Below, one piece after another: positions 56,901-59,886 of a stretch of 64,000 nucleotides of DNA. Each line of letters opens with the position of its first letter. Within the stretch, counting starts at the first letter, position 1. Origin of the DNA: Closterium sp. NIES-65 (Eukaryota > Streptophyta > Zygnematophyceae > Desmidiales > Closteriaceae); contig CANXME010002090.1 in NCBI GenBank assembly GCA_948144175.1, positions 77,501-141,500 on the forward strand. Direction: 5' to 3'. The notes under the pieces were generated by a model. That model made no database searches. It worked only from the letters and a program-made list of their open reading frames with translations, and was not told the origin of the DNA. Position numbers and translations under genes: made by a program.

Positions 56901-58994
56901 GTGCAGGAGTTTGCACGCGTGTATGTGGCCTCTCTGCTCAAGCGTGTCTCCTCTTCCAACATGGACTCACCCTACGCGAGGTAGGTTATGCTGTCATAGT
57001 GTGTTAGTATGTATGCACCACGAGAAGCCATCCACGGGCAGGAGTTTGCACACGTGTATGTGGCCTCGCTGCTCAAGAGGGTTTCTTCCTCCAACATGGA
57101 TTCACCTTATGCCAGGTAGGTTAGGTATTCACAGTGTGGCCGTATATCCAGGTGACTTTTGAGTCGACTCAAAAGTCACCAGGTAGGTTAGGCATTCACA
57201 GTGTGGCCGTATATCCAGGTGACTTTTGAGTCGACTCAAAAGTCACCAGGTAGGTTAGGCATTTACAGTGTGGCCGTATATCCAGGTGACTTTTGAGTCG
57301 ACTCAAAAGTCACCAGGTAGGTTAGGCATTCACAGTGTGGCCGTATATCCAGGTGACTTTTGAGTCGACTCAAAAGTCACCAGGTAGGTTAGGCATTCAC
57401 AGTGTGGCCGTATATCCAGGTGACTTTTGAGTCGACTCAAAAGTCACCAGGTAGGTTAGGCATTCACAGTGTGGCCGTATATCCAGGTGACTTTTGAGTC
57501 GACTCAAAAGTCACCAGGTAGGTTAGGCATTCACAGTGTGGCCGTATATCCAGGTGACTTTTGAGTCGACTCAAAAGTCACCAGGTAGGTTAGGCATTCA
57601 CAGTGTGGCCGTATATCCAGGTGACTTTTGAGTCGACTCAAAAGTCACCAGGTAGGTTAGGCATTCACAGTGTGGCCGTATATCCAGGTGACTTTTGATT
57701 GAGTCGACTCAAAAGTCACCAGGTAGGTTAGGCATTCACAGTGTGGCCGTATGCACCACGAGAAGCCATCCATGCAGACGTGCAGGAGTTTGCACGCGTG
57801 TATGTGTTCTCGCTGCTCAAGCGGGTATCCTCCTCCAATATGGACTCGCCCTACACCAGGTAGGGAGTGAGAGTATGGCCACATGCATGCAGCACCAGAG
57901 GCCTCATGGAGTGTGCACGCGTTTATGTAGCCTCGTTGCTCATGCGCGTATCCTTCTCCAACGTGTTTTTACCCGATGCCATGGGTGACATGCCAGGCAG
58001 TGATAATATGGACAACTGTTCACTATATATTATATGTGTGCTGCTATGCTGTTGAATTTACTACTCTTTTTGTAACTTCCATTCCACCCGAGATGTTTCC
58101 TTCCTGCGTGTCTTTTCTCTCCATCATGCATACCTCCCTCTGTGCTGTGTGTGTTCTGGTATGCATACCAGCAGCACAGCACAGCAGTGCAATGCGGTGC
58201 GCTATGTTGTGCTCCTCCGCGTTGCTGCGCGGCAGGTCACTACTGAGGATCACGGCAGTGGTGGCAGACTGGGCGGGGATACCCGAGGAGGAGGCGCTGG
58301 AGGTGATGGCGAGGAGCCACAGGTGGCATCCCATCAAGCGTCTTACCCTGCCGCACCCCATCAAGCGTCTTACCCTGCCGCACCCCATCCCGCCCTCCCT
58401 CTGTGTGTTGCCTCTTGCTGCTGCAGGACGTTGCTGAGGATCCGCGCAGTGGCGGCGGACTGGGCGGGGATTCCGGAGGAGGAGGCACTGTCAATGAGGA
58501 CGCTCCTCATGTTCTATGCTATGCTCAATCTTGTGCTCCTCCTCCTTGCTGCTCCGCTGCAGGACGTTGCTGAGGATCCGCGCAGTGGCGGCGGACTGGG
58601 CGGGGATTCCGGAGGAGGAGGCACTGTCAATGAGGACGCTCCTCATGTTCTATGCTATGCTCTATCTTGTGCTCCTCCTCCTTGCTGCTCCGCTGCAGGA
58701 CGTTGCTGAGGATCCACGCAGTGGCGGCGGACTGGGCGGGGATTCCGGAGGAGGAGGCACTGTCAATGAGGACGCTCCTCATGTTCTATGCTATGCTCTA
58801 TCTTGTGCTCCTCCTCCTTGCTGCTCCGCTGCAGGACGTTGCTGAGGATCCGCGCAGTGGCGGCGGACTGGGCGGGGATTCCGGAGGAGGAGGCGCTGGA
58901 GGTGGTGGTGAAGAGCAGGAAGGGGCACCCCGTGAATGAGGACGACCTCAAGCGGCTTGCCTTGCCGCGCCCCACCCCGCCTTCCCTCGCCCAG
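32271..58994 (+). CDS. SRA1: SRA1/PIROGI (CYFIP-type) subunit of the SCAR/WAVE complex, 5' part
   Basis: Joined exons: 32271-32397, 33106-33170, 35401-35478, 36064-36248, 36691-36783, 37212-37272, 37973-38037, 38610-38808, 39367-39508, 54619-54710, 55590-56075, 56391-56438, 56811-56980, 58835-58994. All are GT-AG and in phase, giving 657 codons with no stop. The protein is the Rac/ROP-binding scaffold of the SCAR/WAVE regulatory complex, which activates Arp2/3 actin nucleation at the cortex. Landmarks: MALTVDDAIATL, DEQPGVQG, EYAEVAAFQLSLEDD, SLYTYRSVSKSFPQ, LRNIHQWQ, AADLQRFSGEM, GPTLTHLWSLL, RTLLFADRLMLLRVLPVL, KLDRLLRLFK, LLEGLLLLSRWSGR, LIAYIKGVAAMM and RAVAADWAGIP, all matching the order in plant PIR. 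Plant proteins are about 1,280 residues, so roughly half is here; the rest should lie beyond the retroelement that fills 59.9-64 kb. Confidence 0.88.
32398..33105. repeat. SRA1 intron 1 with minisatellites
   Basis: At 32520-32735 there are about five units of 42 bp (core ACGCCACTCGCTCGTACCTC). At 32800-32880 there are six units of 13 bp (CAGCTGTCCCTTC, a piece of exon 2). A truncated exon 2 copy with its acceptor (CTCCAG/ACTACGCCGAGGTGGCGGCC) is at 32915-32960. No independent gene is seen. Confidence 0.75.
33106..33170 (+). CDS. SRA1: SRA1 exon 2
   Basis: 65 bp, EYAEVAAFQLSLEDDTAAIN to QL. The acceptor is CTCCAG and the donor CTG/GTGAGG. It completes the split codon of exon 1 and ends in phase 0. 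Confidence 0.88.
33236..33720 (+). pseudogene. Four further copies of SRA1 exon 2
   Basis: Copies of the exon's 3' part with a GTGAGG or GTGAAGG donor start near 33240, 33361 and 33505. A weaker one is near 33664 (TTCTGTCTGTCTCTGGAGG). The first two are spaced 121 bp apart. They lack the first exon bases and acceptor, so they look like unspliced tandem copies. Confidence 0.75.
33721..34254. other. G-rich part of SRA1 intron 2
   Basis: 33720-34000 is a GGGA/GGAG-rich tract with no stable unit. 34000-34254 is ordinary sequence without recognisable features. Long open frames on the minus strand here are Ser/Pro low complexity and not a gene. Confidence 0.6.
34255..35290. repeat. 30-bp minisatellite in SRA1 intron 2
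   Basis: About 34 nearly perfect units of 30 bp (core CTGCATGCACCCTCTCTTTT). Occasional variants are CTAC and GCCTGC. Since 30 is a multiple of three, all non-stop frames stay open for about 390 codons; these are not genes. Confidence 0.97.
35401..35478 (+). CDS. SRA1: SRA1 exon 3
   Basis: 26 codons, EALLADGKDRLASLYTYRSV to SKSFPQ. The acceptor is CACTGCAG and the donor CAG/GTAG. Confidence 0.9.
35484..35730 (+). pseudogene. Two broken copies of SRA1 exon 3
   Basis: At 35505-35556 a copy of the exon end (HTYRSISKSFPE) is followed by GTAG; it follows an imperfect palindrome with AGGCGCCT centre at 35484-35505. A more decayed copy lies at 35657-35720. From 35731 to 35890 nothing is recognised. 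Confidence 0.7.
35905..35996 (+). pseudogene. Truncated copy of SRA1 exon 4 ending in a palindrome
   Basis: SVQALDENAEPGLLQEAFAL with its TCCCTGCAG acceptor. It is cut off after VDVD, where TGACTTTTGAGTCGACTCA begins (35978-35996). The complete exon copy follows 68 bp later. Confidence 0.8.
36064..36248 (+). CDS. SRA1: SRA1 exon 4
   Basis: 61 codons plus two bases, SVQALDENAEPGLLQEAFAI to GPTLTHLW. The acceptor is CCTGCAG and the donor TG/GTGAGT. It carries the plant-like LRNIHQWQ and ADLQRFSGEM segments. Confidence 0.9.
36535..36625 (+). pseudogene. Copy of SRA1 exon 5
   Basis: This repeats LLRVLDTCLLMDLLKNTKAA PLSD, then runs into GAATTGACTCAAAGG, a half palindrome. It has no donor. Confidence 0.7.
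36691..36783 (+). CDS. SRA1: SRA1 exon 5
   Basis: 93 bp; completes the Trp codon of exon 4 and encodes SLLRVLDTCLLLDLLKHTKA to WFRR. The acceptor is TCTCACAG and the donor GCG/GTGAGA. Confidence 0.88.
36784..37211. other. SRA1 intron 5
   Basis: A 45-bp sequence (core CTCTGTCATCTAAACC) is present twice, at about 36961-37000 and 37021-37060, separated by the palindrome TTTTGAGGCGCCTCAAAA at 37002-37019. It is followed by three 28-bp repeats (TTCCACCCTTCTCCCC core). No gene is seen. Confidence 0.7.
37212..37272 (+). CDS. SRA1: SRA1 exon 6
   Basis: 61 bp, AVQSGRVNAESGSDTDSDLE. The acceptor is CACCAG and the donor GAG/GTACGC. It returns to phase 0. This acidic, serine-rich piece is less conserved; the phase fit is the main support. 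Confidence 0.75.
37440..37705. repeat. 39-bp minisatellite in SRA1 intron 6
   Basis: About six to seven units with core CAGGGCTAGCCACACGTATT. From 37706 to 37972 no repeat or gene is recognised. Confidence 0.9.
37973..38037 (+). CDS. SRA1: SRA1 exon 7
   Basis: 65 bp, EFWSKRWAVLSSLQAGIPGN E, ending in a split Thr codon. The acceptor is AACGCCAG and the donor AC/GTACGT. It aligns to the plant STRWAILLNL segment. Confidence 0.82.
38090..38215. repeat. (GTCCA)n array in SRA1 intron 7
   Basis: About 20 near-perfect pentamers at 38100-38200 with degenerate flanks. Confidence 0.95.
38462..38525 (+). pseudogene. Truncated copy of SRA1 exon 8
   Basis: SVEEFFVQLMVVATGTIESS with its CATTCCAG acceptor, cut off after about 60 bp. 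The complete exon starts 148 bp further on. Confidence 0.8.
38610..38808 (+). CDS. SRA1: SRA1 exon 8
   Basis: 199 bp, VEEFFVQLMVVATGTIESGR to KLDRLLRLFK. The acceptor is CATTCCAG and the donor AAG/GTGGGT. It is the best conserved stretch, containing LFADRLMLLRVLPVL. Confidence 0.92.
38815..38920. repeat. Mixed (TGCG)n/(GC)n/(GT)n array
   Basis: TGCGTGCG runs pass into GCGCGC and then a GT run of about 22 dinucleotides. Alternating purine-pyrimidine DNA of this type can adopt Z-form. It starts directly behind the exon 8 donor. Confidence 0.95.
39101..39300 (+). pseudogene. Two partial copies of SRA1 exon 9
   Basis: Copies of REPLVAGYKE-VPFAL with CTCTCCAG acceptors start near 39102 and 39245. 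The first lacks a base pair relative to the real exon and so is out of frame, and both lose similarity after about 60 bp. Confidence 0.75.
39367..39508 (+). CDS. SRA1: SRA1 exon 9
   Basis: 142 bp, REPLVAGYKEVPFALASLLP to SNMDAKE plus one base. The acceptor is CTCTCCAG and the donor GAAG/GTGCGA. A copy of the exon end with GAAG/GTGGGTGAG, a better donor, is at 39571-39632. Confidence 0.85.
39509..39721. other. Start of SRA1 intron 9
   Basis: It contains a second copy of the exon 9 end (KLCVEKGVLLPVPSNMDAKE, 39571-39632). Nothing else is recognised up to the foldback element. Confidence 0.6.
39974..40456 (+). repeat. Copia 5' LTR
   Basis: 483 bp, TG...CA, preceded by target duplication CTCTC. 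Confidence 0.92.
40457..40468 (+). promoter_or_regulatory. Copia primer binding site
   Basis: TGCTATCAGAGC directly after the LTR. It matches 11 of 12 bases of the usual plant Copia primer site TGGTATCAGAGC, complementary to the initiator methionine tRNA 3' end. Confidence 0.85.
40502..40857 (+). CDS. Copia gag, N-terminal part
   Basis: ATG at 40502 (MAQVETPLGRHTLPILEPDG). The segment FIPWKKKICYIF and the end AQANTTKDMW are typical of the Copia gag (UBN2-like) domain. The frame is broken at 40858 by an LTR-like repeat. The reading phase is recovered exactly at 49394, after one copy of the GATG target duplication. A nearly identical copy lies at 48322-48677. Confidence 0.85.
40858..41569 (-). 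repeat. 712-bp LTR-like repeat, copy 1
   Basis: It starts TGTCGCA and ends TGCGACA (7-bp inverted ends) and is preceded by GATG. It is probably an LTR of the methyltransferase-bearing Gypsy family in minus orientation, because the last 150 bp of its minus strand (40858-41007) recur at 41572-41721 against the pol end. An alternative is that the true LTR is only the 148-bp TG...CA part. Confidence 0.65.
41572..41721 (-). repeat. 150-bp partial LTR joined head to tail with the 712-bp repeat
   Basis: Identical to 40858-41007. Only the dinucleotide GC (41570-41571) separates it from the full repeat, so TGCGACA-GC-TGTCGCA forms an LTR-LTR type joint. On the minus strand it is preceded by GAGGGGG (41723-41729), a possible polypurine tract. 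The pol frame runs into it and stops at 41635. Confidence 0.6.
41635..41958 (-). CDS. Gypsy integrase C-terminal part (third frame)
   Basis: RGVQVGDEVYLRERRKDTLE and KTKWKVRELRESGVVLLED look like the SH3-like or chromo-type C-terminus of Ty3/Gypsy integrases. The frame is shifted relative to the integrase core; the shift falls at a run of eight C (41968-41975), so it is either an indel mutation or a sequencing error. Confidence 0.65.
   Translation of the reverse strand: MRKDRGVQVGDEVYLRERRKDTLECGLSKTKWKVRELRESGVVLLEDSQGKRVKDHISNTAKATASRPVGRGAEQVVRGHDRGPESIITYKRRGGGVHKEAGKQGEK
41955..42968 (-). CDS. Ty3/Gypsy integrase (element 1)
   Basis: Zinc-binding part: HTKFGHYAVERTTQLLQTMY and CEPCSRNRAV (HHCC). 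Core DDE domain: WSLDLAGELPLSRRGKQFIL, VLTDQGTEFAGEFEALLKEV, and the Glu in HPQADGLTERMIQTLKK. The frame is open further upstream to about 43020 (AEIWEDKPVLDWVQG), overlapping the end of the main frame in another phase, so one frameshift separates it from RNase H. It is not known whether this is programmed or a mutation. Confidence 0.85.
   Translation of the reverse strand: MQGVGPEGLEVPERVRARGVHYRWQDDQLQLVTEDGWRIVPRPGERRDLILQIHTKFGHYAVERTTQLLQTMYWWPGMRGQVKREVAECEPCSRNRAVLERSKAELQSLPIGSIGYRWSLDLAGELPLSRRGKQFILVMIEHTSKWIEVAALSRKTAASVAEAFVQQVLCRFGACGEVLTDQGTEFAGEFEALLKEVGIVHRRTSRYHPQADGLTERMIQTLKKGLRKYCEEEERRDWDVKLPWVAAGYRFSKQQALKSYSPYQLLFGKEPLLPVGAPKVLREAVGDEDPNTWAAVAAARAKYLRSIMPAALENLEVAQMRDARRYSQRRQGGGRKS
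42974..47809 (-). CDS. Ty3/Gypsy gag-protease-C5 methyltransferase-RT-RNase H polyprotein (element 1)
   Basis: 1,611 codons; the true start is uncertain because the 5' end is cut off (the first codon given is GTG). Domains: gag core about 45-240 (VEVPSRFSGDQESGP); two CCHC knuckles from Cys300 (CYKCREPGHFKRDC); retropepsin DTGAS at 487; methyltransferase about 678-1000; RT about 1165-1345 with LCYIDDVIIY (Tyr1301); RNase H about 1370-1510 (LYTDWSSGGLGAV, ITDHQPLLWL). Methyltransferase motifs are in canonical order: I VELFGGVGPGLAA, IV GWECQGLS (Cys772), VI VENLDV (Glu814), VIII AHRIRRYW, IX EPLAVERERAMGYLRN, X ALGGAIDQHALGWLL. Such a domain would methylate cytosines, perhaps in the element's own cDNA. 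It has not been tested here, and motif IV has Glu where Pro is usual. Confidence 0.9.
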   Translation of the reverse strand: MAGRGIAAPVARSEGGRGGQMTPSGSGNSRRSLWEEGSRYRYTSLPKVEVPSRFSGDQESGPRVKTYAMHVRNEKYGWEMDGLDLRHFFRSLGNTLAGEAEAFYLEIRDPLLQEEERDEEGRLLRDEEGKPIRLRDPTERFLQELAAHFPTQTPARMREFDQLRRGSRESLLGYYRRVHQLAEDIGCSEPRIIVAKFLDGLAGELARTVRDRTYDLGPNATLRQAYEIAWRHEQSLSLYDLGRKTEKPPRERERRGVGWGGALLAGEEAEEEDQERDRASRSRTRKPRSAAHSPGEEPVCYKCREPGHFKRDCPKLQTCSYCQRKGHQADNCYTKQREQKGRGGRRGRIEELEEELRRLRAEEEDTMAEEEKPVHVARYAEESDEEGPEPIFMAANPGREREDLGLRSGAADGRRGTATVRRGPRATVDEAVEEAAGAAEEAVQRAVARMGPRRHPFERMAARPCVVEALEGTVAVEGKYPGTTIIDTGASQVLVGRRLAERLGLHRAENVTPEGVRIQTAEGGDGTWLPRTIRPQEVVLAPGRAEETRIRVHCLVSDSEDYDLLLGMELLYKVGAVVDTWAERVTYQPLYWDSEATRAGEEGAVLPARFLRGRVEYREPHHQRVPEQRWEDAGVYLERAASRRRMEEAAGARVEELREARGLAEPAYDFETFNRPVRLVELFGGVGPGLAACVRLGMVVERWTYVEKNPEVRRMAMHHAMILHERFPDKLSRDVVEQARLEAERMSDVTEVTEEVVASWGQVDLLVAGWECQGLSRAGRGRGLEDPRTALFQELIRVMKLIKRRQGPFSYVVENLDVADDERSLVKEAHRAVTRELGHGVAWDAAQMGARAHRIRRYWQNMVPEPVLRDQLGRMRRPLPLLVQDILEPGRRVAPVVSPDIRTQYPCNEVGAPRQAWPTLVSTPGSYAFSMQGDQPGPGMVQVLATGEWEEPLAVERERAMGYLRNATAAEGVSEEVRRQALGGAIDQHALGWLLYRAEKRHETLRAQLLMLQRYRDFIEMTDTEPEMAMEVAAQWRQSAVYQREERAREEDQFNRQGMVLMAKGARAERSKENTEGEVEGREEAPVEGAQDRAGEWQMGDGLNEGQKEKMRRVLGAARGAFAFSVKELGKCNRAVMDIELQSQEPVYQRRRRMSPGDRDIAEEKCKELLEAGLIRESTSEYAAATVVAARKDLTGETISRRMCGDYRGLNRVTKSDRYPMPVVEELFDELSKGRVYTTLDLRQGFNQIPIREADKHKTAFHGPDKLYEWNYMPFGLKNASARFQRVMDQVLQELPCALCYIDDVIIYSPDGEQHVEDVAKTLKAIEAAGLTCHPGKCTFGVRTVGYLGFQVGEGGMTVQQAKVEVVDRLQQPTDRSMLRAQLGFLNYYRKFIPNFSRTAKPLNLLLREDVAWEWKEEQEAAWRVLKEAVKTAPVLRLPRQDEPFLLYTDWSSGGLGAVLCQLEEGVERVVAYASRSCSPAESNYSSYEGEGLAAVWAVELFRPYLQGRKFTLITDHQPLLWLMTNQTLRGRNARWAMRLQEFDFEVRHRPGKTLQHVDGLSRQGPAVPSKEGVTPEAALVYSAVAAGKRGGGGEGMLRRGAQRFGRINQY
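44830..45790 (-). CDS. C5-cytosine DNA methyltransferase domain of element 1
   Basis: It covers motifs I to X within the polyprotein and sits between protease and RT. The order I-IV-VI-VIII-IX-X rules out a plant DRM-type permuted enzyme. SAM-binding FxGxG is present as LFGGVG, the nucleophile as WECQG, and the RxR of motif VIII as HRIRR. Confidence 0.88.
47845..48276 (+). repeat. Duplicated Copia LTR lacking its first 51 bp
   Basis: Identical to 40025-40456, at a constant offset of 7,820 bp. It is the start of the 1,545-bp duplicated block. Confidence 0.9.
48322..48677 (+). pseudogene. Second copy of Copia gag N-terminal part
   Basis: A duplicate of 40502-40857. This copy is the one directly joined (through the 712-bp repeat) to the rest of the polyprotein. 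Confidence 0.85.
48678..49389 (-). repeat. 712-bp LTR-like repeat, copy 2, with target duplication
   Basis: Flanked by GATG on both sides (48674-48677 and 49390-49393), as expected for a solo LTR left after LTR-LTR recombination in the Copia gag. It differs from copy 1 at about two positions (for example near 49171). It holds A-rich and T-rich stretches but no gene. Confidence 0.8.
49390..53492 (+). CDS. Copia polyprotein: gag C-terminus, protease, integrase, RT, RNase H
   Basis: Open without interruption for over 1,360 codons. In order: gag remainder; one CCHC knuckle (CRYCKKTGHTIDEC); a strongly hydrophobic stretch (LVAAVFILTILLLLLLFPYG); protease WLVDSGASSHICSD; integrase zinc region HRRFGHLN...CISCYRGK; integrase core HSDIAGPL, FRSDGALEF and EQNGVAERANRTLLEM; a Pro/Ser-rich linker; RT with KARLVVKGFKQRDG, DVHQLDISNAFLNG and YVDDLIIL; RNase H with WCDASWG and SSCEAEYYSL; and the tail AKHIDIKHHFIRDHV. 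The order protease-integrase-RT defines Ty1/Copia. Apart from the gag interruption the frame looks functional. Confidence 0.95.
53518..53526 (+). promoter_or_regulatory. Copia polypurine tract
   Basis: GAGGGGGGG immediately before the 3' LTR; the expected primer for plus-strand DNA synthesis. Confidence 0.8.
53527..54009 (+). repeat. Copia 3' LTR
   Basis: 483 bp, TG...CA, followed by target duplication CTCTC. Confidence 0.92.
54108..54618 (+). pseudogene. End of SRA1 intron 9 with broken exon 10 copies
   Basis: Partial copies of exon 10 (SRVYDLLPQMPAI-KSHE and SRVHDTTCCPRCQ) lie at about 54331-54390 and 54461-54525, each cut off and out of frame. A further copy with a weak frame follows the real exon at 54747-54810. 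Confidence 0.7.
54619..54710 (+). CDS. SRA1: SRA1 exon 10
   Basis: 92 bp, completing the Val codon: VSRVYDLLPQMPAIAKAHEE to TAAMNK. The acceptor is TCCTGCAG and the donor AAG/GTACGG. It is in phase with exon 9 across the 15-kb intron. Confidence 0.88.
54992..55560 (+). pseudogene. Three partial copies of SRA1 exon 11 start
   Basis: Copies of LTVMKHARVKSRSPQAKEVR (or KHVWVKSLS) start near 55111, 55273 and 55439 with GCTGACAGT or similar openings. Each ends before the SRWSGR segment. A fourth fragment (VYHVLLEGLLLLSL) is at 55020-55070. Confidence 0.75.
55590..56075 (+). CDS. SRA1: SRA1 exon 11
   Basis: 162 codons. LTVMKHARVKSRSPQAKEVR and VYRVLLEGLLLLSRWSGRLL match the plant protein. They are followed by about 95 residues rich in Ala, Gly, Pro and Ser with no plant counterpart known to me, ending LSAYEQ. 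The acceptor is CACCCAG and the donor CAG/GTGAGG. Confidence 0.85.
56391..56438 (+). CDS. SRA1: SRA1 exon 12
   Basis: 16 codons, MVQHGFSQAELQAVLQ. The acceptor is TTGAGCAG and the donor CAG/GTGTGT. It corresponds to the plant VRFNYTAEERKALVEL segment and links AYEQ to LIAYIKG. Confidence 0.82.
56811..56980 (+). CDS. SRA1: SRA1 exon 13
   Basis: 170 bp, LIAYIKGVAAMMTAVEGDIA to SSSNMDSPYA. The acceptor is TGTCCAG and the donor GAG/GTAGGTT. Partial copies of the exon end (EFARVYVASLLKRVSSSNMD) recur at about 57030-57117, 57778-57862 and 57905-57970. Confidence 0.9.
57109..57735. repeat. 67-bp minisatellite with 30-bp palindrome and exon 13 donor
   Basis: Nine units. Each has CCAG/GTAGGTTAGGCATTCACA (the donor side of exon 13) followed by a perfect palindrome with arms GGTGACTTTTGAG and CTCAAAAGTCACC around TCGA. 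The palindrome is the same as in the 102-bp satellite of GATB, but the spacer differs. Confidence 0.95.
58231..58834 (+). pseudogene. Partial copies of SRA1 exon 14
   Basis: Exon 14 starts (TLLRIRAVAADWAGIPEEEA) recur at 58427, 58563 and 58699, exactly 136 bp apart, each cut off at GAGGCACTGTC and followed by TGCTGCTCCGCTGCAG. A longer diverged copy lies at 58231-58400. The complete exon is the last one. Confidence 0.85.
58835..58994 (+). CDS. SRA1: SRA1 exon 14
   Basis: 160 bp, completing an Arg codon: TLLRIRAVAADWAGIPEEEA to TPPSLAQ. The acceptor is CGCTGCAG and the donor CAG/GTGAGT. It is the last recognised SRA1 exon in the window; the following conserved block of the family is absent and should lie beyond 64000. 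Confidence 0.87.
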
Positions 58995-59886
58995 GTGAGT
59001 CACATGTACAGGCTGACAGTCACTGGTCGGTCACAGGCTCACTGGTCAGTCTGTCAGTGGCTCGTGCTTGCATGCTAGCAGGTGGAGGTGGTGGGGAAGA
59101 GCCGAAAAGGCCATCCTGTGGGATTCACTTAGTGTGAATGAGGACGACCTTAAGAGGCTCCCACCGCCGCGCCCCACCCCGCCTTCCCTCGCCCAGGTGA
59201 GTCTTTCCCAGGTTGTCTTAATTCCTGTGTGGCTTTAAGCGCATTTTGAACGCCTGCGGCTCTTCTTCCCCTGGCCTCCTGCTCTTCTTCCCCTGGCCTC
59301 CTGCTCTTCTTCCCCTGGCCTCCTGCTCTTCTTCCCCTGGCCTCCTGCTCTTCTTCCCCTGGCCTCCTGCTCTTCTTCCCCTGGTGTCACCGAATATGCA
59401 CGGTTGTGCATATAAGGTGCCAGAATCATGGTGGTGTAGTGGAGGTGTAGCTATGTTGTGTTTGCAAATTCGAGGATAGGTAGGTGGGAGCTGGGAAATT
59501 GACGCGAAGTTGGTAGGAGAGCACCTTGGGTGAAAACCTTGCAACCAATGAGAACGAACCAACCCAGGCTCGAACCGCACATTGAGAAATGCACGGTTCG
59601 AGCCAGGGTCAGGTAAGTTCACTCTCACACACACCTCTGATGCTTTCTGGTTGTTATCCTTTCGTATAGTGGACTATTGTCACCTTACCAGAGCAGGCAG
59701 GTGGTACACCACTCAGGGAGGACCTTAGAGGTGAGAGTTCTGACCTTAGAGGTGAGAGTTCTGACCTTAGAGGTGAGAGTTCTGACCTTAGAGGTGAGAG
59801 TTCTGACCTTAGAGGTGAGAGTTCTGACCTTAGAGGTGAGAGTTCTGACACTTTCATAACAACCAGAAAGGGGTGCGCGTACAAGC
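58995..59886. other. SRA1 intron 14 start, repeats and 5' flank of element 2
   Basis: A frame-broken copy of the exon 14 end lies at 59083-59196. Then come a 22-bp minisatellite (59262-59385, CTTCCCCTGGCCTCCTG core), a TATA-like CATATAAG (59409-59416) and an inverted repeat GGCTCGAACCG/CGGTTCGAGCC (59567-59577, 59594-59604). Six units of 21 bp (GACCTTAGAGGTGAGAGTTC core) lie at 59722-59849, bracketed by 15-bp inverted arms (59643-59657, 59856-59870). The 5' LTR of element 2 is expected here, but its limits cannot be fixed because the partner LTR is outside the window. Confidence 0.55.

Noticed and set aside
32271..58994. Gamma-tubulin complex component as identity of the plus-strand host gene.
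   Set aside because: This was the first impression from short exons. The order of SLYTYRS, HQWQ, ADLQRFSG, LLFADRLMLLRVLPVL and SRWSGR fits SRA1/PIR/CYFIP and not GCP proteins.
59567..59604. tRNA gene suggested by GGTTCGAGCC.
   Set aside because: Only a T-arm-like inverted repeat is present; no acceptor, D-arm or anticodon arm can be folded around it.
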